The notes below the pieces were generated by a model that saw only the letters and a list, made by a program, of their open reading frames with translations, was not told the DNA's origin and searched no databases. A DNA stretch of 16,759 nt from Planktothrix sp. UBA8402 (GTDB taxonomy: Bacteria; Cyanobacteriota; Cyanobacteriia; Cyanobacteriales; Microcoleaceae), in assembly GCA_003456035.1 (NCBI GenBank), contig DMPJ01000283.1, positions 1 through 16,759 of the forward strand. Direction: 5' to 3'. Shown in pieces: positions 1-6,798 of the stretch; positions within the stretch are counted from its first letter, which is position 1; the number at the start of each line of letters is the position of its first letter. Both the position numbers and the translations under genes were made by a program.

Positions 1-17
1 TTTCGTGCTTTTCGTGG
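1..17. repeat. short direct repeat at left edge
   Basis: Two copies of TTTCGTG separated by two bases (TTTCGTGCTTTTCGTGG) lie just past the iscA stop codon. Read on the minus strand they give CACGAAAAGCACGAAA, a simple repeat. It may continue beyond the window edge, so its full size is unknown. Confidence 0.4.
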
Positions 18-28
18 ATAAGGCTTTT

Positions 29-355
29 TTAGCTAACGGAAAAGCTTTCGCCACATCCACAAGTGCCTTTGACATTGGGATTATTAAATTGAAACGCTTC
101 ATTAATGCCTTCGCGGCGATAATCCAGTTCGATGCCATCAACAAACTCAAGATCACTTTCGGGCACGATAACTTTAACACCGAAGGCTTCAAATACCGAG
201 TCATCTTCATTGAGTTGATCCGCATAATCCAGCACATAAGCATAACCAGAGCAACCCGATTTTTTAACGCCCAGTTTTAAGCCAATGCCAGAACCGCGTT
301 TTTCCAGTTGTTTTTTGATTTGCAAAGCTGCTTTTTCAGTTAATGAAATAGTCAT
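29..355 (-). CDS. iscA: Iron-sulfur cluster assembly protein IscA (HesB/SufA family)
   Basis: A small A-type Fe-S carrier of 108 residues, the usual family length. It would accept iron or nascent clusters during Fe-S assembly in the cytosol and pass them to apo-proteins. The three family cysteines are present: C35 in the SGCSG motif and C99/C101 in the C-terminal CGCGESF motif. The N-terminus ([10 protein letters not shown]) and the [14 protein letters not shown] tail align by eye with gammaproteobacterial IscA better than with cyanobacterial forms. The start is ATG with no strong Shine-Dalgarno. The gene diverges from guaA across a 160-bp spacer. No iscU, iscS, hscB or fdx is visible; they could lie beyond the left edge. 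It belongs to the left segment that looks foreign to the rest of the window. Confidence 0.9.
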   Translation of the reverse strand: MTISLTEKAALQIKKQLEKRGSGIGLKLGVKKSGCSGYAYVLDYADQLNEDDSVFEAFGVKVIVPESDLEFVDGIELDYRREGINEAFQFNNPNVKGTCGCGESFSVS

Positions 356-463
356 GGTTTTGTTTAATGTGTGAGTTAAATACTTTTTGACATTTTACCG
401 CATTTTTCATACTAAGGTTCTGTAAAGCGTGTTATTTGTTATCGCTACCTTAGTTTAGCGTTA

Positions 464-469
464 TATAAT
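464..469 (+). promoter_or_regulatory. candidate -10 box upstream of guaA
   Basis: A perfect TATAAT lies 46 bp before the guaA GTG in the iscA-guaA divergent spacer. No good -35 is seen at 16-18 bp; TTATCG at 439-444 would give a 19-bp spacer. The call rests on the hexamer alone. Confidence 0.4.
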
Positions 470-515
470 CCGTTATAGCCAACCACTTTCACCCCAACCT
501 CAGGTTAAAACTAAC

Positions 516-2117
516 GTGATTCAACAAAAAAATATTCATACCCACAAAATCCTCATCCTCGATTTTGGCTCACAATATACCCAACTTATCGCACGGCGCA
601 TTCGAGAAATAGGCGTTTATTGTGAAATTTATTCCTGCGAATGCAGTGATGAAGAAGTGAAAAATTTCGCCCCGAATGGCATTATTTTATCAGGCGGTCC
701 TGAGACGGTGACAAGCCAGGATACGCCTCGCGCTCCACAGAGTGTGTTTGAGCTAGGTGTACCAGTATTGGGTATTTGTTATGGAATGCAAGCCATGACC
801 GAACAACTGGGCGGCAAGGTGGAAAGCTCCAGTCATCGGGAATTTGGTTATGCGCAAATTAGGGCGCGTGGGCATTCTAAATTATTGTCAAATATTGAAG
901 ACCATGTATCGGATGAAGGTTTTGGTTTGCTGGATGTGTGGATGAGTCATGGTGACAGAGTTGTTGAATTACCTGAAGGTTTTATTACGATTGCCAGTTC
1001 AGACGGTGCGCCTATTGCGGGAATTGCTAATGAAGCTAAAGGCTTTTATGCGTTGCAGTTTCATCCAGAAGTTACGCACACGAAGCAAGGCGGACGCATT
1101 CTATCGCGTTTTGTTCTGGATTTGTGTGGCTGTGATGCCTTTTGGACTGCTAATAATATTATTGAAGACAGCATTAGAACGGTTCGTGAAAAAGTAGGCA
1201 CAGATCATGTGATTTTGGGTTTATCGGGCGGAGTGGATTCGTCCGTAGTGGCTGCGTTGCTACATAAGGCTATCGGTACGCAATTAACCTGTGTTTTTGT
1301 TGATACAGGTTTGTTGCGCCTGCATGAAGGCGATGCGGTGATGGCTGTGTTTGCCGAACATTTAGGCGTTAAAGTCATTCGCGTGAATGCTGAACAGCGT
1401 TATCTGGATGCCTTAAGCGGTATCACCGATCCTGAACAAAAACGCAAAATTATCGGCAATCTGTTCATCGAAATTTTTGATGATGAAGCGGGCAAAATCA
1501 CCGATGCCAAGTGGTTGGCACAAGGCACAATTTATCCTGATGTAATTGAATCGGCGGATACCAATGTTGACCCCAAAAGTGGAGAACGAGTTGCGGTTAA
1601 AATTAAAAGCCATCATAATGTGGGAGGATTACCAAAAGATTTACGGTTTAAATTAGTAGAACCTCTGCGAAAACTGTTTAAAGATGAAGTGCGAAAAGTC
1701 GGACGTTCGATTGGTTTACCCGAAGAAATTGTCCGACGTCATCCTTTTCCTGGCCCTGGTTTAGCGATTCGGATATTAGGAGAAGTCACGGCGGAGAAGT
1801 TAAATATCCTTCGAGATGCGGATTTAATTGTCCGAGAAGAAATCAATAGACAAGGGGTTTATCACGATTATTGGCAAGCTTTTGCCGTATTACTTCCGGT
1901 GCGAAGTGTGGGAGTTATGGGAGATCATCGTACCTATGCCTATCCAATTGTACTACGATTTGTTAGTAGTGAAGATGGAATGACAGCCGATTGGTCACGG
2001 GTTCCTTATGATTTATTAGAATTGATTTCTAATCGGATTGTTAATGAAGTTCGCGGTGTGAATCGGGTCGTTTATGATATTACTTCTAAACCCCCTGGAA
2101 CCATTGAATGGGAATAG
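516..2117 (+). CDS. guaA: GMP synthase (glutamine-hydrolysing), chimeric in origin
   Basis: Converts XMP, ATP and glutamine to GMP in purine synthesis. It is full length (533 residues). The class I glutaminase domain spans about residues 10-205: [10 protein letters not shown], catalytic Cys in GICYGMQ, His/Glu in QFHPEVTH. The ATP-pyrophosphatase P-loop is [10 protein letters not shown] near 235-245, and the dimerisation domain ends KPPGTIEWE. The GTG start at 516 fits family length; AGGTT is only a weak ribosome site. Residues 1 to ~335 resemble gammaproteobacterial GuaA, as in [28 protein letters not shown] and AKWLAQGT. From ~340 onward the protein is cyanobacterial in type: [40 protein letters not shown] and [15 protein letters not shown]. 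The switch falls in the conserved AQGTxYPDVIES motif at nt ~1520-1560 without breaking the frame. Function is certain if the molecule is real; whether it exists as one molecule is uncertain. Confidence 0.93.
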   Translation: MIQQKNIHTHKILILDFGSQYTQLIARRIREIGVYCEIYSCECSDEEVKNFAPNGIILSGGPETVTSQDTPRAPQSVFELGVPVLGICYGMQAMTEQLGGKVESSSHREFGYAQIRARGHSKLLSNIEDHVSDEGFGLLDVWMSHGDRVVELPEGFITIASSDGAPIAGIANEAKGFYALQFHPEVTHTKQGGRILSRFVLDLCGCDAFWTANNIIEDSIRTVREKVGTDHVILGLSGGVDSSVVAALLHKAIGTQLTCVFVDTGLLRLHEGDAVMAVFAEHLGVKVIRVNAEQRYLDALSGITDPEQKRKIIGNLFIEIFDDEAGKITDAKWLAQGTIYPDVIESADTNVDPKSGERVAVKIKSHHNVGGLPKDLRFKLVEPLRKLFKDEVRKVGRSIGLPEEIVRRHPFPGPGLAIRILGEVTAEKLNILRDADLIVREEINRQGVYHDYWQAFAVLLPVRSVGVMGDHRTYAYPIVLRFVSSEDGMTADWSRVPYDLLELISNRIVNEVRGVNRVVYDITSKPPGTIEWE

Positions 2118-2141
2118 GATAAACCTGCCATAAACCCATGT

Positions 2142-2165
2142 AGAGACGTGCCACGGCGCGTCTCT
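2142..2165. repeat. dispersed-type inverted repeat (AGAGACG...CGTCTCT)
   Basis: Arms AGAGACGTGCC and GGCGCGTCTCT pair over 11 positions with one G-T wobble and a two-base centre. It sits 24 bp after the guaA stop and is followed by TTATTTTTGTTTT, so it could also act as a transcription terminator for guaA. Short hairpins with AGAGACG/CGTCTCT ends are common interspersed elements in filamentous cyanobacterial genomes (general knowledge). It marks the DNA here as cyanobacterial. Confidence 0.6.
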
Positions 2166-2193
2166 CAGTTATTTTTGTTTTAATTAAAAGAAT

Positions 2194-3780
2194 ATGAAAA
2201 AACAAGTTTGTCTAGTCACAGGGGGAAGTTCTGGAATCGGTTTAATCACCGCATTAGAACTAGCAAAACAGGGCAATCATGTTTTTATTGCTTGTCGTTC
2301 TGAACAGAAAGCCAAGCAAGCTATTAATTATATTATCACCCAAACTAATCAAGGAAAAGTTGAATTTTTGCCCCTAGATTTAGCCTCTTTAGATTCAATT
2401 CGTTTTTGTGTTAATTTATTCTTAGAACGTCAACTACCTTTAAATATATTAATTAATAATGCCGGAATTTTTAATCAATCTGGAACCACAAAAGAAGGAT
2501 TTGAATTAATTTGGGGAACCAATTATTTAGGGCATTTTTTACTAACTTATTTACTCTTAGATAAACTCAAAGCATCAGCATCTAGTCAAATTTTATTTAT
2601 CGCTTCCGATATGGCTTTATGGTCAAAGGAGCTAGGATGGAAATTATGGATACAAAAAACCCCGCTTAACTTCCTGAAATTATATGCTGATTCTAAAGTT
2701 TGTTTATTGCTATTAATGCGGTATCTTCTGCAAAATAACTTAAATCAAACCTCCGTCAGAATTAACGCTTTGCATCCTGGTTTTGTACAATCTAATATTA
2801 GTCTATCCCATCGTTTAAGCCGTTTTTTCCATATTGGAAATTCTCCTCAAACCATTAGTCGTAATATTATTAAATTTTTAACTAACCCCGAATATTCCTT
2901 AATTAATGGTCAATTTTTAAATAGACATTTTCAACATATCCCCTTAACTAATCTAGCACAAAATGATAATTTAGCTCAAGAATTATGGCAAAAAAGTTTA
3001 TTCTGGACAGGACTATCTAACCCGATTTCCCAAACCCCAACTATCTATAATCAAGAGGATGGCATCTGGGGGCCCTATTCTTTAAACTTAACTGAAACTG
3101 AACTACAAGACATTCAAAAACATATTTTTACTACGGTTTTACCCCGTTCTCCGATTCAGCTATTTTCTAATAGTTATCAATTTATAAAAAAAGCAGATTT
3201 TGGCTCATTAATATTACTTTTAATTCAAGGATATAAACGACAATTTAATATGGAAAGACACTTAGATTCCCCCGTAATTTTAAAACTCTGTCAAAATCAA
3301 TATTTACTAGAAAAAGCCCGGGAATATTTAGGAGAATCCCCCTTTCTTTGGCGTTCAGAATTATGGGCTAATTATCCCGCCAAACAATTAATTCCCCTTT
3401 GGCATCAAGATCGATATCCTCAGTTATTAACAAAAACTGGAAAAACCCTTCATGCTTATATTGCTTTAACCGAAGTCAATGCCGGAAATGGTTTTGAATA
3501 TTTACCCCAACAATATCATAATTTATGTCCTATAAAAATGAATGATCCCTTTAGTGGAAATCCTTTTTTTGAAGTTCAAGCAGAAATCGAAAAATCCGCC
3601 TTACCCGTGATTTTAAAACCCGGAGAATTTATCTTTTTTACCGATGATTTAATTCATCGTTCTATCTGTAATATTAGTGGTAAAGTCCGTCTATCCTTAA
3701 CCTTACGTTTAGCTGAATCTACGGTAAAAATCTGCGGAAGTTATAGTTCTCACCTCCAATCCCCGATTCTGTTTTTATAA
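2194..3780 (+). CDS. Probable fusion: short-chain dehydrogenase/reductase + PhyH-type Fe(II)/2-oxoglutarate oxygenase
   Basis: The first ~270 residues are a classical SDR. They have the NAD(P) glycine motif TGGSSGIG (9-16), NNAG (88-91), a serine at 138 in FIASDM, and catalytic Y164-x-x-x-K168 (YADSK). The closest general type is the retinol dehydrogenase/protochlorophyllide-reductase-like group. Residues ~330-528 look like a phytanoyl-CoA dioxygenase fold: iron ligands H404-x-D406 (WHQDRY), distal H488 (DDLIHRS), and R499 eleven residues later as a likely 2-oxoglutarate-binding residue. The two halves share one open frame joined by a ~50-residue linker. No signal peptide or membrane segment is seen. 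The substrate is unknown; a lipid, isoprenoid or natural-product tailoring role is conceivable but not shown. The gene is strikingly AT-rich, even third positions, compared with secF and guaA, suggesting acquisition. It starts 76 bp after guaA with no clear ribosome site. Confidence 0.75.
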   Translation: MKKQVCLVTGGSSGIGLITALELAKQGNHVFIACRSEQKAKQAINYIITQTNQGKVEFLPLDLASLDSIRFCVNLFLERQLPLNILINNAGIFNQSGTTKEGFELIWGTNYLGHFLLTYLLLDKLKASASSQILFIASDMALWSKELGWKLWIQKTPLNFLKLYADSKVCLLLLMRYLLQNNLNQTSVRINALHPGFVQSNISLSHRLSRFFHIGNSPQTISRNIIKFLTNPEYSLINGQFLNRHFQHIPLTNLAQNDNLAQELWQKSLFWTGLSNPISQTPTIYNQEDGIWGPYSLNLTETELQDIQKHIFTTVLPRSPIQLFSNSYQFIKKADFGSLILLLIQGYKRQFNMERHLDSPVILKLCQNQYLLEKAREYLGESPFLWRSELWANYPAKQLIPLWHQDRYPQLLTKTGKTLHAYIALTEVNAGNGFEYLPQQYHNLCPIKMNDPFSGNPFFEVQAEIEKSALPVILKPGEFIFFTDDLIHRSICNISGKVRLSLTLRLAESTVKICGSYSSHLQSPILFL

Positions 3781-3793
3781 TCATTTTATGAAG

Positions 3794-3799
3794 TATAAT
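3794..3799 (+). promoter_or_regulatory. candidate -10 box before the small hypothetical gene
   Basis: A perfect TATAAT lies 29 bp before the ATG at 3829. The upstream -35 region overlaps the end of the fusion gene and has no clear TTGACA-like hexamer. The short spacer also allows co-transcription with the fusion gene. Confidence 0.3.
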
Positions 3800-3828
3800 A
3801 TTGTAGACAACTTAACAAATCAATTGCA

Positions 3829-4182
3829 ATGGATTACAAAACAGCCTATAATTTTTTAATTGATCAAGGCATGGCATTAGAAACACAAAAAAATCCCGAT
3901 GCGTTTTTAATTCGTTTAAAACAGGGCCAACCTCCTATTCCTGGTCAAGTCACATCTATTTTATTATCCTTAAAAATTGCTTATGATACCTTAAAAGATA
4001 ATTCAAAATTTGAAAAAATTTTAGTATTTGCCTTACATCAATTAGTCATAGAAAGTCAGCAACAATTTGCCGCCGGTCGTCACCGAGGTATTGAATGGCC
4101 CCCGTTATTACAAGAAGATTTACAGCGTATTTCTCTAGCGGTTAAAAGTATTTTTTCCGGTCAGTGGTTGGTAGAAAAATAG
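3829..4182 (+). CDS. Conserved cyanobacterial protein of unknown function
   Basis: A 117-residue soluble protein with no signal peptide or transmembrane segment, probably mostly helical. Recognisable stretches are NPDAFLIRLKQGQPPIPGQV near residues 22-41 and GIEWPPLLQEDLQRI near 88-102. They match my memory of a short family widespread in cyanobacteria, which some automatic pipelines label dethiobiotin synthetase. Nothing here supports that label: there is no P-loop, and the protein is far shorter than BioD. It starts 48 bp after the fusion gene and ends 107 bp before secF on the same strand, so an operon is possible. I cannot assign a function. Confidence 0.7.
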   Translation: MDYKTAYNFLIDQGMALETQKNPDAFLIRLKQGQPPIPGQVTSILLSLKIAYDTLKDNSKFEKILVFALHQLVIESQQQFAAGRHRGIEWPPLLQEDLQRISLAVKSIFSGQWLVEK

Positions 4183-4251
4183 GAAAAAAGCGATGTTGGC
4201 TGTTAACCATTAACCGGGGTCACTAATCTGATTTAGAAGGATTTTTCAATT

Positions 4252-4283
4252 AACAGTCAACAGTCAACACCTCAACAGTCAAC
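4252..4283. repeat. heptad tandem repeat (CAGTCAA type) before secF
   Basis: AACAGTCAACAGTCAAC, then a two-base insertion, then TCAACAGTCAAC: about four copies of the seven-base unit CAGTCAA, one imperfect. Such short tandemly repeated heptamers are typical of filamentous cyanobacteria (general knowledge). The array ends six bases before the secF ATG, in the position where a ribosome site would be. Confidence 0.75.
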
Positions 4284-4289
4284 TAATTT

Positions 4290-5258
4290 ATGGCTTTTAG
4301 TGTTATTAAACAACGCAACTTATGGTGGGCGATTTCCGGTGCGATTATTCTGGCGGGAATTATCGCTATGGGGATTTCTTGGAGTCGGCCAGATATTGGC
4401 GCTCCGTTACGTCCGGCCTTGGATTTTGTGGGAGGAACTCGTCTACAATTAGAACTGGATTGTTCAGTTGCTAATAATTGTGACGGCCCGATTGATATTG
4501 CTCAAGTTCGGGAAGTTTTAGCCAGTCAAGGTTTAGCAAATAGTTCGATTCAACTATTAGATAAAGATTCGGGTAAAAAAGATAAACAAATTGTTTCTAT
4601 TCGCACGAAAACTTTAAATGTTGAAGAAAGAAGCAATTTACAATCGGCTTTAAGTCAAAAAATTGGAGCATTTGACCCGAAAGGAATTCAAATTGATACC
4701 GTTGGCCCCACCGTTGGCCGTCAAATTTTTATATCGGGATTAACGGCTTTGCTATTAGCTTTTGCCGGAATTACGGTTTATTTAACCTTTCGGTTTAAGT
4801 TTGATTATGCCTTTTTTGCCTTTGTTGCTTTATTCCATGATGTTCTCGTTACCGTAGGAATTTTTTCAATTTTAGGCTTAGTTTTAGGGGTAGAAGTTGA
4901 TAGTTTATTTCTGGTTTCTCTCTTGACAATTGTGGGATTTTCTGTTAATGATACGGTGGTAATTTATGACCGGGTTCGGGAAGTGATTGCCCGAAATCCT
5001 GATCTGCACATTAATCAAGTAGTTGATGATGCGGTAGAACAAACTTTAACCCGGTCTATTAATACCACTTTAACTACCCTATTGCCCCTAATTTGTATTT
5101 TCCTATTTGGCGGTGAAACCCTAAAATATTTTGCCTTAGCTTTATTAGTGGGATTCACGGCGGGGGCTTATTCTAGCATTTTTGTGGCAAGTACAATGTT
5201 AGCTTGGTGGCGCGATCGCAACTCCGATTCAGTAACTTTAGCGACTGAAAAAGAGTAA
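4290..5258 (+). CDS. secF: Protein translocase subunit SecF
   Basis: Inner- or thylakoid-membrane subunit that works with SecD to use the proton gradient to pull pre-proteins through SecYEG. The 322 residues include an N-terminal membrane helix (~12-30), the LDFVGGT motif (44-50) beginning the extracytoplasmic domain (~45-140), then five hydrophobic helices (~146-303). Conserved FHDVLVT (D183) and [13 protein letters not shown] (D221, R228) are present. The C-terminal tail is short and charged. secD normally stands directly upstream of secF in cyanobacteria, but here the neighbour is the small unknown gene and no secD fragment is visible. No Shine-Dalgarno precedes the ATG; the heptad repeat occupies that place. 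A HIP1 octamer lies within the gene at 5212. Confidence 0.95.
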   Translation: MAFSVIKQRNLWWAISGAIILAGIIAMGISWSRPDIGAPLRPALDFVGGTRLQLELDCSVANNCDGPIDIAQVREVLASQGLANSSIQLLDKDSGKKDKQIVSIRTKTLNVEERSNLQSALSQKIGAFDPKGIQIDTVGPTVGRQIFISGLTALLLAFAGITVYLTFRFKFDYAFFAFVALFHDVLVTVGIFSILGLVLGVEVDSLFLVSLLTIVGFSVNDTVVIYDRVREVIARNPDLHINQVVDDAVEQTLTRSINTTLTTLLPLICIFLFGGETLKYFALALLVGFTAGAYSSIFVASTMLAWWRDRNSDSVTLATEKE

Positions 5259-5311
5259 GATTGTTGTTAGTTTTCAGGTATAATTGTCTGGTTCTTAATA
5301 TGGGTTTCAAG

Positions 5312-5383
5312 AAGGGATAGGGAATAGAAAATAAGGGATAAAACATTTCCCATTGCCTATTCCCCATTGCCTATTCCCCTTTT
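5312..5383. repeat. 14-bp tandem repeat and imperfect hairpin between convergent secF and aroH
   Basis: Two tandem copies of ATTGCCTATTCCCC (5352-5365, 5366-5379), preceded by CCC and followed by TTTT, face a left arm of AGGGATAGGGAATAG...AAGGG (from about 5313). The two sides pair imperfectly into a long hairpin. It lies between the ends of secF (+) and aroH (-) and could terminate both. Repeats of this CCCATTGCCTATTCCC kind are common in cyanobacterial intergenic DNA. Confidence 0.6.
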
Positions 5384-5384
5384 A

Positions 5385-5771
5385 TCAAGAATGAACTGGG
5401 GTTAAATTCCAGTCGGGACGGAGGTTTTCTGCACCTCTTAAATAGGGATGATAAACTTGAGTTTTATCGCTGGGTAAGTTAACATGAACTAAAAAGCGGA
5501 TACAGTTTTGTAAACTCCCGGCGACGTGCATTTGTTGAACATCTAATAAAGGAACATTGTGCCAAAAAGGACGTTCCCGGGCGATGGCGGCAGGAAAAAT
5601 AGCATCTAAATCTTTTGTAACAGAAAATGTCATACTAATAATTTCATTAGGATCAAGTTGATTCCGGGTTTCCAATTCATCTAATAATTCTATAACCGCT
5701 TCTCGAATGGCTGCAACTGAATTTTCTGAAACCGTTGTCGCGCCACGAATTGCTCGAACTCGCCAGTCCAC
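5385..5771 (-). CDS. aroH: Chorismate mutase, AroH type
   Basis: Converts chorismate to prephenate for phenylalanine and tyrosine synthesis, as a cytosolic trimer of the Bacillus AroH fold. The 128 residues align by eye along the full length with B. subtilis AroH (127 residues): IRGATT near the start with R9 (=R7), R65 (=R63), CIRFL with R92 (=R90), Y110 (=Y108) and LRPDW with R118 (=R116). Where B. subtilis has active-site E78 and C75, this protein has Q80 and D77 (LLDVQQMHV). I recall similar QQMH sequences in other cyanobacteria, so this is probably lineage-typical. The start is GTG at 5769-5771, chosen because a good GGAGG (plus-strand CCTCC, 5781-5785) lies nine bases upstream. It is the last gene of the leftward block, 70 bp after the GGDEF gene. 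Confidence 0.93.
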   Translation of the reverse strand: MDWRVRAIRGATTVSENSVAAIREAVIELLDELETRNQLDPNEIISMTFSVTKDLDAIFPAAIARERPFWHNVPLLDVQQMHVAGSLQNCIRFLVHVNLPSDKTQVYHPYLRGAENLRPDWNLTPVHS

Positions 5772-5780
5772 AAATAAAAT

Positions 5781-5785
5781 CCTCC
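5781..5785 (-). promoter_or_regulatory. ribosome binding site deciding the GTG start of aroH
   Basis: GGAGG on the minus strand, nine bases before the GTG. It is the best Shine-Dalgarno in the leftward block and fixes the non-ATG start. Confidence 0.7.
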
Positions 5786-5841
5786 GCTATTAAGACATTC
5801 ATTGTTCCCAGTTTAGCAAGAGCGGGAGACAAGGTGAAAAA

Positions 5842-6783
5842 TTATAATTGAGATTGATCAGCATAACAAGTATTTCTTCCCAGGGCTTTCGCTTGGTATA
5901 GAGATTGATCAGCCCGATCAAAAATATCCTCAATTCGAGTATCCTGGGGTGCAAAAACCGCTATACCAATACTCACGGTTATTTGTAAATTACCTTTTTC
6001 CGTCGGGATAGAAAGGTCAGCAATTAAATGACAAATCCCTTGGGCAATTTTCAGGGCATCTTTAAGATTGGTTTCAGGTAATAAAATTACGAATTCTTCT
6101 CCTCCATAGCGTCCAAAATGATCAATTTCTCTGAGATAATTTTTAACTGTTGAAGTAAAAGTTATTAAAGTGCGATCGCCAATTAGATGACCATAATTAT
6201 CATTAACCTGTTTAAAATGATCTAGATCTAATATTAATAAAGAAAATATAGTTTTATCCCGAATAGCTTGATTAAATTGAACTTCAGCAAATTCAAAAAA
6301 GCTGCGACGATTTGAAATTTGGGTTAGGGGGTCAAGTTGAGATAATTGTTGCAGTTGTAATAAGGCACTTTTTAAGTTATCTGTTGTTTGTTTTAGGGTT
6401 AAATGGGTTTTAACTCGCGCTAATAATTCATTTTTAATAAAAGGTTTGGTAATATAATCTACAGCCCCGGATTCAAAGGCATTAACTAAATTATCTTGTT
6501 CCTGGTTAGCTGTTAGAAAAATAATTGGAATTTCTTGAATTTCTGGATCATTTTTCAGGTATTGACAAAACTGTAATCCATCCATTTCCGGCATCATTAA
6601 ATCTAACAAAATTAAATCTATTCTATTATTTTTTAGCCGATTTAACCCTTGGTATCCACTGGTAGCAAAGGTGGTATTATAACCAGCTTCATCAAGCATT
6701 GTCCCAACCACTTTTAAGTTGTCGGTAATATCATCAATAATTAGGATTAAAAAATCTTCCGGGATAAATGAGTCCAAATTCAT
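5842..6783 (-). CDS. Response regulator with diguanylate cyclase output (REC-GGDEF)
   Basis: A 313-residue soluble regulator predicted to make cyclic di-GMP from two GTP when phosphorylated. The receiver domain spans ~11-130, with the acidic pair IIDD (15-18), phospho-acceptor D61 in LLDLMMPEMDG and K113 in TKP. A short coiled linker (~131-148) leads to the GGDEF domain (~150-310). This begins DPLTQISNRR and has the active-site motif GGEEF (227-231), consistent with activity. The inhibitory I-site REID (R218-D221) sits five residues before it, predicting product feedback. The ATG at 6783 has AAGGA (6793-6797) nine bases upstream. The start is 15 bp from the stop of the hybrid kinase, so the two are almost certainly co-transcribed, and the kinase is the obvious phosphodonor (inference). 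Confidence 0.93.
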   Translation of the reverse strand: MNLDSFIPEDFLILIIDDITDNLKVVGTMLDEAGYNTTFATSGYQGLNRLKNNRIDLILLDLMMPEMDGLQFCQYLKNDPEIQEIPIIFLTANQEQDNLVNAFESGAVDYITKPFIKNELLARVKTHLTLKQTTDNLKSALLQLQQLSQLDPLTQISNRRSFFEFAEVQFNQAIRDKTIFSLLILDLDHFKQVNDNYGHLIGDRTLITFTSTVKNYLREIDHFGRYGGEEFVILLPETNLKDALKIAQGICHLIADLSIPTEKGNLQITVSIGIAVFAPQDTRIEDIFDRADQSLYQAKALGRNTCYADQSQL

Positions 6784-6798
6784 AGGTTAAATTCCTTA

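Noticed and set aside
949..1197. Open frame on the plus strand inside guaA
   Set aside because: Overlaps the well-supported GuaA frame and shows no independent protein features; a shadow of guaA.
2194..3780. Light-dependent protochlorophyllide reductase
   Set aside because: Shares the SDR core but lacks the POR-specific insertions and cysteines, and carries an unrelated oxygenase domain.
3829..4182. Dethiobiotin synthetase (a label sometimes attached to this family)
   Set aside because: Only 117 residues, no P-loop and no BioD motifs.
4252..4283. CRISPR-like array
   Set aside because: Units are seven bases with no spacers; it is a simple heptad tandem repeat.
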